Shown here: one piece after another, positions 52,722 through 60,743 of the stretch
Position numbering within the stretch: the first letter of the stretch is position 1
Layout: each line of letters opens with the position of its first letter
Source: Gammaproteobacteria bacterium
GTDB taxonomy: Bacteria > Pseudomonadota > Gammaproteobacteria > DSM-16500
Length of the DNA stretch: 64,000 nt
Assembly (NCBI GenBank): GCA_021325575.1
Contig: JAJPGW010000009.1
Location: 57,535 to 121,534 of the forward strand
Reading direction: 5' to 3'
Notes under the pieces: generated by a model
Seen by the model: only the letters and a program-made list of their open reading frames with translations
Database searches by the model: none
What the model was told of the DNA's origin: nothing
Program-made: the position numbers and the translations under genes

Positions 52722-53174
52722 TCACGGTTTTTGAAGCACACCTATGTTTTTGGTAAGAAGGCTGAGCAAGCTTACTCCCACATAATGGTTCCATCCATTT
52801 TCACAATTGTCGTAACATTCAACGCCTGGAACGAGCCCAACATGTGTCATCTGAATAGTCGTTTCGTTGTTTCTCGTCGAAATATCCCATACTACCTGCG
52901 TGTCGTTCCATTCCTTTTTGTCATTTATCCAGTGTAAATTAGAATTAGTGACCTGCCAGACGATTTTTTTTCCAGGAATAAGTTCAACTATTTTGAAGTC
53001 TACGAAAGTTTCGCCAAAATTAACGGTAAAGTTGTCTCCAAGTTTTTGAGAAGCGCCTTTTATATTTTTAGTCCACCAGTCTGAAACACGGCTAATTCTG
53101 TTAGCTGCTTCACTGGGTGAGATTTTGGCTGTGATCGTTTTGCTGTAATTTTGATTTTTCATTGGACTTTTCAT
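52722..53174 (-). CDS. SRPBCC/AHSA1 family protein
   Basis: 150 residues. AHSA1-like fold: SKTITAKISPSEAANRISRVSDWWTKNIKGASQKLGDNF, PGKKIVWQVTNSNLHWIND, TQVVWDISTRNNETTIQMTHVGLVPGVECYDNCENGWNHYV. The TH.GL.P..EC...C..GW end is shared with the C-terminal domain of the preceding gene (53184-54062), so the two are related duplicates. SRPBCC proteins bind hydrophobic ligands or act as co-chaperones; role unknown. Third structural gene of the ArsR operon. Confidence 0.82.
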   Translation of the reverse strand: MKSPMKNQNYSKTITAKISPSEAANRISRVSDWWTKNIKGASQKLGDNFTVNFGETFVDFKIVELIPGKKIVWQVTNSNLHWINDKKEWNDTQVVWDISTRNNETTIQMTHVGLVPGVECYDNCENGWNHYVGVSLLSLLTKNIGVLQKP

Positions 53175-53183
53175 ATTGGTTAC

Positions 53184-54062
53184 CTACTTGTGAGTTGAAT
53201 TGTTATGACTAATAAAATTGAATAACCACTCTTTAATGAGAATATTCCAACCTTGCACGCATTTGGAATAACACTCTTTTTCCGGTACAAGTCCTTCGTG
53301 AGTAAAATGAAGTACTGTTTTATCATTTTTAGTGGTTATGTCAAAAACCATTTTGGTATTTGTCCATTCATATTTATCTTTTTCAAGCCAATTCAGCTTA
53401 CTATCAGTAACAAGCCAAACAACTTTTTTATCAGGAATCAATTCAATCAATTTTTGTTGTGAATAATGTTCTCCATGCCTAATGATAAATTCATCATTTA
53501 GTTTTGCACTGCTTCCTTCATATCGGGAATCTTTGCCTCCCCACCATTTCGCAACATCGATGATATGATTAAAAACATCTTTTGGAGAATTTGAAACTTC
53601 AATTGTTGCTGTGTAATTTCTTCCTGTCATTTTTTTGACTGCTTCCTTTGCTTTTTCCACGTTCGGCCCTTCTCCAATCCCCTCATATCTAGAAAGATCT
53701 TCGTTGATTCCGACAAGCCGTAAACATTGTCCTCCTGGAGCTTGAAAATAAAGATGGGGATCCGGAATATCAAGCATCATAACAACACCGGATTCAAGGA
53801 TTTTACGACGCATTGCTTCGACATCGTCGGATTTGATTTCCAACCAAATTGATCTTCCCGATCTCAAAAACTCACTGTCATCTTTGTAATCACCATAGAG
53901 AAATGCGATATGAAAATTGTCACCGATGCAAATGAGATCCTTTTGATCTTCTTCACTGGTCATTTTTCCGCCCAAAACATCACAATAAAATTTCCGAATT
54001 TTGTCCCGATCTTGTCGCGGAACGAAAACCGATGCATGATTTCCAAAAACGATTTTTGCCAT
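53184..54062 (-). CDS. VOC (glyoxalase) domain fused to SRPBCC/AHSA1 domain
   Basis: 292 residues. Residues 1-118 are a VOC domain (NHASVFVPRQDRDKIRKFYCDVLGGKM, IWLEIKSDDVEAMRRKILESGV, DPHLYFQAPGGQCLRLVG). Residues 148-290 are AHSA1-like (TATIEVSNSPKDVFNHIIDVAKWWGGKD, PDKKVVWLVTDSKLNWLEKDKYEW, LHFTHEGLVPEKECYSKCVQGWNIL). Fusion of these ligand-binding folds next to ArsR regulation suggests response to or turnover of a small hydrophobic compound. 45 bases from the upstream gene. Confidence 0.85.
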   Translation of the reverse strand: MAKIVFGNHASVFVPRQDRDKIRKFYCDVLGGKMTSEEDQKDLICIGDNFHIAFLYGDYKDDSEFLRSGRSIWLEIKSDDVEAMRRKILESGVVMMLDIPDPHLYFQAPGGQCLRLVGINEDLSRYEGIGEGPNVEKAKEAVKKMTGRNYTATIEVSNSPKDVFNHIIDVAKWWGGKDSRYEGSSAKLNDEFIIRHGEHYSQQKLIELIPDKKVVWLVTDSKLNWLEKDKYEWTNTKMVFDITTKNDKTVLHFTHEGLVPEKECYSKCVQGWNILIKEWLFNFISHNNSTHK

Positions 54063-54107
54063 TTTATCCTCATTAAATTAGCAATTTCTGCCGTGCCTTA
54101 GTTTAAA

Positions 54108-54596
54108 TTATTCAATGGTAGTGCGCTGATACATTTTCAATGCATCACCTTCAAGTCTTCCCAGGGCTGCAACTCTTGAAAAAAGATCGAGAATTAATCC
54201 CCAACCCTGATCCATACCTTCTACTGCTTTACCAAGTGTTTCGATATTACGGTGCGCAAACTGCACGAGGGTTTGGTTGGAGCCTTTGGCAATAAAATTA
54301 ATTTCAACTTCCGTATGTAACGAAGAATCCTGTTTGAATTCACCATTCAATTGCCAAATAAGTAGTAGTCGTGAATTCGGTTCATAATTTTGTACGTAAC
54401 CAATTTCACACTCTTCGTTATCTTGATGAAGAGAATACCATCGGCCTTTTATTTTAGCTTCCAGTACCATTTTGACCATTGCAGTTTTACCAACGTGATG
54501 AGACCGTGGCCACCACAAATCCATTTTTTGAGTAAAAACTCGAAAAGCATTTTCTTGTGAAGCATTTACTAGTATTTCTTTCTTGATCGATATCAT
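54108..54596 (-). CDS. SRPBCC/AHSA1 family protein
   Basis: 162 residues. ISIKKEILVNASQENAFRVFTQKMDLWWPRSHHVGKT is the AHSA1 N-terminus; NSRLLLIWQLNGEFK and HTEVEINFIAKGSNQTLVQFAHRNIETLG follow. Its start overlaps the ArsR stop by 4 bases (ATGA), so it is coupled to the regulator. ArsR-AHSA1 pairs are common and usually treated as self-regulated units. Confidence 0.88.
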   Translation of the reverse strand: MISIKKEILVNASQENAFRVFTQKMDLWWPRSHHVGKTAMVKMVLEAKIKGRWYSLHQDNEECEIGYVQNYEPNSRLLLIWQLNGEFKQDSSLHTEVEINFIAKGSNQTLVQFAHRNIETLGKAVEGMDQGWGLILDLFSRVAALGRLEGDALKMYQRTTIE

Positions 54597-54910
54597 TTTT
54601 TCTTTTCCTCTTCATTTTCAGCAACAAGTTTAAATGCATGCAGTGCTGCATCCCACATGCGATCCAAATAATTACACATAGCCGCAATTCCTTGCGGGTC
54701 TAATTGATAATAGTTTCTTGTCCCCTTTTGCTGAGCTGTCACTAGACCGGCATCCATCAATACTCGCAAGTGCTGCGAGACGGCTGGTCTTGTCACTGGC
54801 AATTTTTTTGCGATGTCTACGACCGCAAGAGGTCCCTTTGAAAGTTTTTCAAAGATGGCGCGCCGGGTTGAATCGCCTAAGGCGTTAAATATATTTTCAT
54901 ATTTAGTCAT
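54593..54910 (-). CDS. ArsR family transcriptional regulator
   Basis: 105 residues. Winged helix with NALGDSTRRAIFEKLSKGPLAVVDIAKKLPVTRPAVSQHLRVLMDAGLVTAQQKGTRNYYQLDP when read along; no ELCVC metal-binding motif, so it belongs to the non-metal, AHSA1-linked group. It heads the four-gene operon running to 52722 and probably represses it through the inverted repeats at 54988-55026. Confidence 0.93.
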   Translation of the reverse strand: MTKYENIFNALGDSTRRAIFEKLSKGPLAVVDIAKKLPVTRPAVSQHLRVLMDAGLVTAQQKGTRNYYQLDPQGIAAMCNYLDRMWDAALHAFKLVAENEEEKKK

Positions 54911-54987
54911 AATTACACTTAAAAAATAAGCACCAATGCCGATTTGATGTCGCTGCCAAACACTTTAACTTGCAGCACCACATCTGG

Positions 54988-55038
54988 ATAGTTAGCCATA
55001 ACTAACGGTAAGTATATACTAACTATTAATAATGTCAA
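54988..55038 (-). promoter_or_regulatory. Promoter and operator of the ArsR operon
   Basis: On the minus strand TTGACA (55038-55033) and TATACT (55016-55011) are 16 bases apart. ATAGTTAG (54988-54995) and CTAACTAT (55019-55026) form an inverted repeat over the -10 region, with GTTAG/CTAAC copies inside: a likely ArsR site. Confidence 0.6.
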
Positions 55039-55104
55039 ATCTGATTGCTGAATATTTTAATTATTTTATTTAATTAGCCGTGGAAACATTTTAATTAATT
55101 GATT

Positions 55105-56310
55105 TTATTGAATATAACACGGAATATATTTGGTGTTAAAAAATTCATGTAAACAATGATCTAGTCGCGTAATTAATTCATCCGCTTCTGATTGTGTCAA
55201 AATAAGAGGTGGCAATAAACGGATCATGCAATTAGCAACTACATTAATTAAAATATTAAATTTCAAAGCTAGCCTAGGAATTTCAATACATGTTCTATCA
55301 AATTGAATGCCAATCATCAGGCCTTTCCCTCTCACCTCAAGGACCCCTGTATATTTCTTTAATTTTGTGGATAATTGATGACGTAAATAATCACCAACTT
55401 TATGTGCATTTTCGCAATAATTTTTTTCTTTGATTACACGGATGACTTCATTTGCAATTGCACAGCCAAGAGGATTGCCACCAAAGGTACTACCGTGTTT
55501 ACCGGGCCCAAATAAATTTGCAGCCTTTCCTCTAGCTAAACACGCTCCAATTGGAAAACCATTTCCCAAGGTTTTTGCTACAGTTAAAATATCCGGTAAC
55601 ACGTTAGCATGTTGGCCAGCAAACCATTTCCCAGTGCGTCCTAGACCCGTTTGTACCTCATCAAAAATTAATAGTAAATCATTCTCATCACACAGTTTCC
55701 GTAACTGTTGCAAATAATCATTACTAGCAATACAGATACCACCGTCACCTTGAATAGGTTCTAACATAATTGCTATGACAGATTCTTTATTGAGACTTAC
55801 GGAGTTTTTGACAGCGCCTATGTCATTGAAATCTACATGTTCAAAATGTGAAACCAAGGGTTCAAACCCAATTTGAATACGAGATGTACCTGAAGCTGAA
55901 AGAGTTGCGAGCGAGCGGCCATGAAATGAATTATGCATGGCAATCACTAGAGGATTGGCAATATTTTTTTTGCGTGCAAATAAACGCGTTAGCTTGAGTG
56001 CAGTTTCATTTGTTTCTGCTCCTGAATTACAAAAATAGGCTTGCTCCATACCTGAAATTTCACATAAAGCCTTTGCCAATTTTTCTTGATTTGGAATTTC
56101 ATAATTATTAGATGTATGAATCAATTTGGCAGCCTGATCGCAAATCACTTTGGTAATAGCTGGATGTGAATGGCCGAGTCCGCATACTGCTATACCTGCT
56201 ACCGCATCTAAATATTGATTACCATGGATATCCCAAAGCCATACTCCCTCACCGCGTTCAAAAGCGACAGGTAAACGATTAAAATAGGTGGGCATAACTG
56301 ACGAAAGCAT
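55105..56310 (-). CDS. argD: Acetylornithine aminotransferase ArgD
   Basis: 401 residues, class III PLP aminotransferase. GLGHSHPAITKVI, FCNSGAETNETALKLTR, HNSFHGRSLATLSASGT, LLIFDEVQTGLGRTGKWF (PLP Asp) and ILTVAKTLGNGFPIGACLA (PLP Lys about 240) are all present, and STFGGNPLGCAIA follows. It converts N-acetylglutamate semialdehyde and acetylornithine in arginine synthesis, or succinylornithine in breakdown. No other arginine genes are nearby. Confidence 0.9.
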   Translation of the reverse strand: MLSSVMPTYFNRLPVAFERGEGVWLWDIHGNQYLDAVAGIAVCGLGHSHPAITKVICDQAAKLIHTSNNYEIPNQEKLAKALCEISGMEQAYFCNSGAETNETALKLTRLFARKKNIANPLVIAMHNSFHGRSLATLSASGTSRIQIGFEPLVSHFEHVDFNDIGAVKNSVSLNKESVIAIMLEPIQGDGGICIASNDYLQQLRKLCDENDLLLIFDEVQTGLGRTGKWFAGQHANVLPDILTVAKTLGNGFPIGACLARGKAANLFGPGKHGSTFGGNPLGCAIANEVIRVIKEKNYCENAHKVGDYLRHQLSTKLKKYTGVLEVRGKGLMIGIQFDRTCIEIPRLALKFNILINVVANCMIRLLPPLILTQSEADELITRLDHCLHEFFNTKYIPCYIQ

Positions 56311-56413
56311 CGCTATTCCTTATATAAATATTATTCTGTATTTTATAGATTTCTATTGAAAATTACATCAAAACCTTGCTCTGCAGAGAGTAAATAATTT
56401 CTTAGTATCCTTA

Positions 56414-56670
56414 CTAATGATGTAAATTTAAAATTTCCGCAAAGTTAATAATTTCTCCAAAATACTGAGAATCAGATAAGTCTTCCGTTATGCTGTTTGG
56501 ATGAATTAAAATAGGAATGCATGAATAACCTTTTGGCCTTTTTAGTCGATCAATTTTTTTTTGAAGTTCTTGAATTGCATTTGTTTAGATAGCATTTTTT
56601 GAAAATTTAATTTCGCAAAGGGTAAATTCTTTGGCATTTTTTATTACTCAAGAATATAGATTTGACATTT
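56414..56670 (-). pseudogene. Decayed C-terminus of a DUF234-type ATPase
   Basis: Reading leftward: KCQIYILE, two stops and a frameshift, KEFTLCEIKFSKNAI, an in-frame TAA, then IQELQKKIDRLKRPKGYSCI, HPNSITEDLSDSQYFGEIIN and FAEILNLHH. This parallels the last 80 residues of the protein at 39684-41120 (GCQIDYLIQ..., CEIKFSKNVI, ESQYFSDVINFTDLLN). It is a relic, not expressed. The rest of 56311-56881 is AT-rich without gene or other clear structure. Confidence 0.8.
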
Positions 56671-56881
56671 ATTGAGTAAGATATTGTATCTCATATTATT
56701 ACGCATGATGTCTAAAAGACGTTTTTTGAGTAAGATTTATGATTAGAGATCCTAATAAACTAGTAGCAAGAATGAACGGAAATTACTTAATTTACAAATA
56801 GTGATGAGTCAATGAACAAAAGACCCTTATTATACTAATCTTTTGATAGGTTATCGCGCTCTTCTGTAGCCTGTATATAAG

Positions 56882-57775
56882 TCATTTGATTGGAGCTTTG
56901 CGCACTTTAGCAATAACTTCATTAATGATACCAATTACAGCCTCTGGCTGATCATTTTGTATATAATGACTACTATTAGGAAATTCCTTAAAAATAGCTC
57001 CTGGAATTTGCTCAGAAAATTCCTTTTGTATTCTCGTTTCAACATCAAATTTTCCAGAAGTCAAAACTGCGAGTGTTAAATTTTTTGATAAAGGTGGAGA
57101 ATTCATGACTTGCATTGCGCTTTCTTTTTTTCCTAAGACTTCTAATGAATATTCGATTTGTGCTAATTGTTTGGTTGTAGGATTATCAGAAAGATTTCTC
57201 ACAGTTTCGTTTAATTGCATTTTTAGTTTTTTTATATGTTTACTATTCTCTAACTTGATAAAATTAAGCATCTTAGGCGATAACCATTTAATCGTTTCTG
57301 GAAATTGCTCCGAAACGAGATTGCCATTTATCATAATTAATCCGGCAATTTCTTTAGGAAAATTTCTCGCATAATATTGTCCATATAAACCACTAATAGA
57401 ATGCACTACCAATACATAAGGGGGTTTGATCTGAAGGATCGAAAGAAGCCGCCTCAACTCATCTACAACATCCTTAGCAGTACGCGGTGTGACAAGATCC
57501 TTTTTTCCAGGACTTTTTATTTGTCCAGGACGATCATAAGCTACAACTGAAGTTATTTTACATAATTTCGGGATTATCTTCTTCCAGTCAGAATCTATTG
57601 TATCACCACCGCCATTCATTAAAATAATTGCAGGTTTCCCCGTGCCGCATTGCTCAACCCACATTCTATTTTTCTTGCCAATATCAATAAGATTCGCTGA
57701 TACACAGGATGAAGTAAAAGATAAAATAATTACAAGAAAATATTGTACGAATAACTTATTTTTAATCGATGTCAT
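56882..57775 (-). CDS. Exported alpha/beta hydrolase
   Basis: 297 residues with an N-terminal signal peptide (KLFVQYFLVIILSFTSSCVSA, about 7-27). Hydrolase fold: PAIILMNGGGDTIDSDW (oxyanion loop), VVAYDRPGQIKSPG, VLVVHSISGLYGQYYARNFP with nucleophile Ser in H-S-I-S-G (about 126), and SSHYIQNDQPEAVIG with the catalytic His near the end. Substrate unknown. It follows the secreted deacetylase by 7 bases in one operon. Confidence 0.85.
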   Translation of the reverse strand: MTSIKNKLFVQYFLVIILSFTSSCVSANLIDIGKKNRMWVEQCGTGKPAIILMNGGGDTIDSDWKKIIPKLCKITSVVAYDRPGQIKSPGKKDLVTPRTAKDVVDELRRLLSILQIKPPYVLVVHSISGLYGQYYARNFPKEIAGLIMINGNLVSEQFPETIKWLSPKMLNFIKLENSKHIKKLKMQLNETVRNLSDNPTTKQLAQIEYSLEVLGKKESAMQVMNSPPLSKNLTLAVLTSGKFDVETRIQKEFSEQIPGAIFKEFPNSSHYIQNDQPEAVIGIINEVIAKVRKAPIK

Positions 57776-57782
57776 AATGATA

Positions 57783-58592
57783 TTAGTTTGTCGCTAAAGC
57801 TCTCTTATCGATGGAGCCTTGCGCTTTTCCTTCCACGATGGCCTCAAACATTTTGATATTCTGTGAATCCACAATCATATATCGCGGTTGAGCCGTGGGG
57901 CGATATATTCGAGAGGAATTGCGAAAATCAATAGTAAAAGCCATGGTATATCCTGCTTTGGCTGCTTGTTGTTCTAGGTAGCTATCGTAAATACCAAAAG
58001 GCCACGCTAAAAAATCAATCTTTATTCCGAGTTTGTCTTCTAAAACTTTTTTCGAATCAAATAATTCTCTATGAACAAATTGTTCATACGCTTCTTGCGA
58101 CATGTGTTTTTTTTCTTGTTTGAAGTTTGGATGAGTAAAGGTATGATCTTGAACATCAAACAAGCCGGTTTTCATTAATTCTTTCAATTGATCCCAAGTC
58201 AATGCATTTTTTCCTTGCGAAATAGTTCCGGGATAGATGAATAAAGTAATCGGGATATTATATTTGCGGACAATGGGATACATATAAGTATAATCGGATT
58301 TCCAACCATCATCGGCTGTTATTACAATAGGTTTTGCGGGAAGAGTTACGTCTTTTCCTTGTAAATAACTAACTAATTGTTTAAGTGGAATCACAGTATA
58401 ACCATTTTCTTTTAGCCACTTCACTTGTGATTCAAATCGTTCGGGAGTGATAGTCATACTGCTCGGAATCGTCGGATTTAAAACGTGATAAACTAATATA
58501 GGAACAGTGACAGAGTTGTCAGCCACTGCAATGCTGCCAGTGATGAAGAACAAAAGAAAAAGTTTTAAGAAAAAGTAGGTCAGATGACGCAC
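57783..58592 (-). CDS. Secreted polysaccharide deacetylase (PgaB-like domain)
   Basis: 269 residues. Signal peptide (YFFLKLFLLFFITGSIAVA, about 6-24). NodB motifs: VPILVYHVLNP, ITADDGWKSDY (two Asp), DVQDHTFTHPNF (H-T-x-x-H) and WPFGIYDSY. It would deacetylate a surface or peptidoglycan polymer in the periplasm, unlike the cytoplasmic deacetylase at 17441. The first two genes of this minus-strand operon (this and the hydrolase) are both exported. Confidence 0.9.
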   Translation of the reverse strand: MRHLTYFFLKLFLLFFITGSIAVADNSVTVPILVYHVLNPTIPSSMTITPERFESQVKWLKENGYTVIPLKQLVSYLQGKDVTLPAKPIVITADDGWKSDYTYMYPIVRKYNIPITLFIYPGTISQGKNALTWDQLKELMKTGLFDVQDHTFTHPNFKQEKKHMSQEAYEQFVHRELFDSKKVLEDKLGIKIDFLAWPFGIYDSYLEQQAAKAGYTMAFTIDFRNSSRIYRPTAQPRYMIVDSQNIKMFEAIVEGKAQGSIDKRALATN

Positions 58593-58704
58593 CTCAGAAC
58601 CTCCATGATTCGATTTTACCTGTTAATTCAATATACATGAATGTCTGGAAATTTCAACGCTCGGTACATTATGGACTAGCGGGGATTAATTAAGCTGGTA
58701 AGGC

Positions 58705-58721
58705 GGTCGCAATTTGCGACC
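58705..58721. terminator. Stem-loop downstream of small secreted gene
   Basis: GGTCGC-AATTT-GCGACC, a 6-base perfect stem 5 bases after the stop at 58726 (minus strand). No T-run follows, so it may be an RNA-stabilising hairpin instead. Confidence 0.4.
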
Positions 58722-58725
58722 ACCC

Positions 58726-59100
58726 CTATGGCGCGGCTTTAAAAATGATATAGCCAACGATCGCATAGTTACCTGTCGTATCCGCAACAAAAGTCCCTGA
58801 AAGAGAAGTCCCATTCCAATTTGGCGGCGTCAGATTATGGATGGCATAATAATTCCCTGCTATGTCCTGAAAACCAATTGCGCATTCTTGAGTCTGCGGG
58901 CCTGTAGTATCCTTGTGCGGCAAGCAAACTCGTTTTCCCTGAAGAGTTACAAAAGTATTGTTTTGAGGAATTGAACCTGAATTAGAGTTAGCTGGCTGAA
59001 TTGGGTTAAATGACTGTGGTTCAGCAAGCGCTCGGGTTCCGCTATTACAAGTAACGGCGATTAAGACTATTGCAGAGATGCTCAATGAAAATTTTTTCAT
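58726..59100 (-). CDS. Small secreted protein of unknown function
   Basis: 124 residues from ATG 59100, which has GGGAG at the right distance; an in-frame ATG at 59142 would hide the signal peptide. Signal peptide FSLSISAIVLIAVTCNSGTRALA (about 3-25, read along). The mature part of some 100 residues has a Ser/Asn linker and then a beta-rich segment with GKRVCLPHKDTTGPQTQECA, i.e. one Cys pair that could form a disulfide, and a Gly/Thr-rich end. No family recognised. Confidence 0.7.
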   Translation of the reverse strand: MKKFSLSISAIVLIAVTCNSGTRALAEPQSFNPIQPANSNSGSIPQNNTFVTLQGKRVCLPHKDTTGPQTQECAIGFQDIAGNYYAIHNLTPPNWNGTSLSGTFVADTTGNYAIVGYIIFKAAP

Positions 59101-59404
59101 AATAATTTTCTCCCAAACCTCTTTATGAAGTGAACCCAGCATAACATGAATTTTTTTAGAAAAAATCGAGTTTCACTAATTTTATTGTCAATATAACGAA
59201 CCACCTCTAAAGAGGGGTGGCGATGGCAGATCAAAGAAGATGTAGTTAAATTTATAGATGTCTCAGATGCGGACAATATTTATCTTCAGCTCACAAATAG
59301 ATGAATGTAGAACTATCCATGATCCTTGTAACGCAAAAACATTAAATTAATCTCAAAATAGAATCTTTTTAGTATAAAATAATTAGATTAAGACAGTACT
59401 AACC

Positions 59405-59467
59405 AGGTGATATATGTAAATATATGATTTATTTACCATGTTCACCTTTTTTGGAAATAATTCCAAA
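59405..59467 (+). promoter_or_regulatory. Inverted repeats upstream of the SnoaL-like gene
   Basis: TTTGGAA-ATAA-TTCCAAA (59450-59467) is a perfect 18-base palindrome, and AGGTGA (59405-59410) pairs with TCACCT (59442-59447). The remaining part of the 431-base gap 59101-59531 shows no gene; CCACC...GGTGG near 59201-59220 is a weak hairpin. Confidence 0.35.
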
Positions 59468-59531
59468 TCCAAATGATAACAATATACCATTGGATCATTT
59501 GTCAAAAAAGTGAATCACAAGGAGATAATGT

Positions 59532-59963
59532 ATGAATAGTGAAGATAATCTAAAACGGATGAAAACGCTAGACGATGCATGGAATTCACAAAATTGGGAG
59601 ATTTTTAGGAAAAGCCATTCAGCCGATACAGCAGTCTATTGGCCAGGACAACCTAATCCAACACGTGGTCGCGATGCTCACCACAAAGAATCCGAAGCCT
59701 TTTTCAAATCAATCGAAAATCATCTCGACAATAACCCATACAAAGTGATGTTCGCCTCAGGCGATTACACTTGTACGATTGCCAGGTGGACTGGAAAGAT
59801 GATCGGACCCTTAAAAGGGTTAGACGGCAAGGTTCATGCTGCAACCGGTAAAACGTTTGAGCTGGAGTTTTGCACCGTTGCACACTGGAAAAATGGGGAA
59901 ATTGTTGAGGAAAAATTATTTTATGATCAAGTTAGCTTTATGCAACAAATCGGGATTTTATAG
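59532..59963 (+). CDS. SnoaL-like polyketide-cyclase/ester cyclase family protein
   Basis: 143 residues, NTF2-like fold. RMKTLDDAWNSQNWEIFRKSHSADTAVYWPGQPNPTRGRDAHHKESEAFF read along is the SnoaL/ester-cyclase N-terminus, and CTVAHWKNGEIVEEKLFYDQVSFMQQIGIL its C-terminus. AAGGAG precedes the ATG. These proteins bind or rearrange small hydrophobic molecules; true substrate unknown. Single-gene unit. Confidence 0.88.
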   Translation: MNSEDNLKRMKTLDDAWNSQNWEIFRKSHSADTAVYWPGQPNPTRGRDAHHKESEAFFKSIENHLDNNPYKVMFASGDYTCTIARWTGKMIGPLKGLDGKVHAATGKTFELEFCTVAHWKNGEIVEEKLFYDQVSFMQQIGIL

Positions 59964-59989
59964 TATCCAGAGGAGATACTGCTAACCAC

Positions 59990-60018
59990 TTGACCCCTAT
60001 TAAAAAAGTAGCTATAAT
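59990..60018 (+). promoter_or_regulatory. Promoter of the toxin-antitoxin pair
   Basis: TTGACC (59990-59995) and TATAAT (60013-60018) with 17 bases between, 31 bases before the antitoxin ATG. Confidence 0.75.
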
Positions 60019-60039
60019 TTTAATAAAAGTAGCTACTTT
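60005..60039. promoter_or_regulatory. Antitoxin operator
   Basis: AAAGTAGCTACTTT (60026-60039) is a perfect palindrome just after the -10 box; a half copy AAAGTAGCTAT lies at 60005-60015 across the spacer. Placement fits autorepression by the Phd-type antitoxin. Confidence 0.6.
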
Positions 60040-60048
60040 GGTAACCTT

Positions 60049-60312
60049 ATGCAAGCCTCAATCAAAGACTTAAAGAACAATCTCAGCGCCTATTTAAAAA
60101 TGGTCATCAATGGCGAAGAATTGATAATCACCTCCCACGATCATCCCGTTGCTAAAATTGTGCCTCTATCGGAAGAGACCCATAAATTCGAAGATCTCCA
60201 TTCCTTATTTTTAGCAGACATTCATAACCTCCACCAAAAATTAGGTAAAATTAAATTAAAAAAGAGCATGCGTGAAACCGTATTGCAAAGAAGAAAATCA
60301 GAAAGGAGTTAG
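60049..60312 (+). CDS. Phd/YefM family antitoxin
   Basis: 87 residues. MQASIKDLKNNLSAYLKMVINGEELIITSHDHPVAKIVP is the Phd/YefM DNA-binding half (residues 1-40); the basic C-terminal tail (KLKKSMRETVLQRRKSERS) would wrap the toxin. It lies 5 bases before the PIN toxin. It should repress the promoter at 59990 through AAAGTAGCTACTTT, in complex with the toxin. Confidence 0.9.
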   Translation: MQASIKDLKNNLSAYLKMVINGEELIITSHDHPVAKIVPLSEETHKFEDLHSLFLADIHNLHQKLGKIKLKKSMRETVLQRRKSERS

Positions 60313-60317
60313 TTCAA

Positions 60318-60743
60318 ATGGCCATTTATCTCGACACGAGCGTACTGGTCTCTGTCTATGTTCCAGAATCCCATAGCTCACGAATCCTAAAACTACTACA
60401 ACAGTCTAAAACACGACCTCATCTATCTCGTTTAACGGAGACTGAATTTTTTTCGACATTGGCCGCAAAAAAACGTACTAAAGAATTATCGCCCTCTGAA
60501 TTTAATGCGATCACAGAATTATTTCAACGCCACATCGCTGAATTACAATATGACCAAGCCCATATTACCGATGCTACATTTGAAACTGCGATTGAATTTT
60601 TACGACGTTCTAAATCTAATTTGCGCACACTGGATGCTCTTCATCTGGCCTGCAGCGCTAATATTAAATCAACTTTAATTACGGCAGATAAAATTCTTGC
60701 TAAATCTGCGACTGAACTTGGGGTTGCAAATCAGTTAATTTAA
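60318..60743 (+). CDS. VapC-type PIN-domain ribonuclease toxin
   Basis: 141 residues. PIN acidic residues: YLDTSVLVSVYVPE (Asp about 6), TETEFFSTLA (Glu about 42), RTLDALHLACS (Asp about 103) and LITADKILAKSA (Asp about 122). VapC toxins cleave tRNA or rRNA when the antitoxin is degraded. All four positions are kept, so it looks active. Its stop overlaps the convergent LysR stop by 4 bases. Confidence 0.9.
   Translation: MAIYLDTSVLVSVYVPESHSSRILKLLQQSKTRPHLSRLTETEFFSTLAAKKRTKELSPSEFNAITELFQRHIAELQYDQAHITDATFETAIEFLRRSKSNLRTLDALHLACSANIKSTLITADKILAKSATELGVANQLI

Noticed and set aside
52558..52794. Minus-strand open frame as a frameshifted tail of the SRPBCC protein
   Set aside because: The SRPBCC protein has a family-length end at 52722; the other frame shows no AHSA1 similarity.
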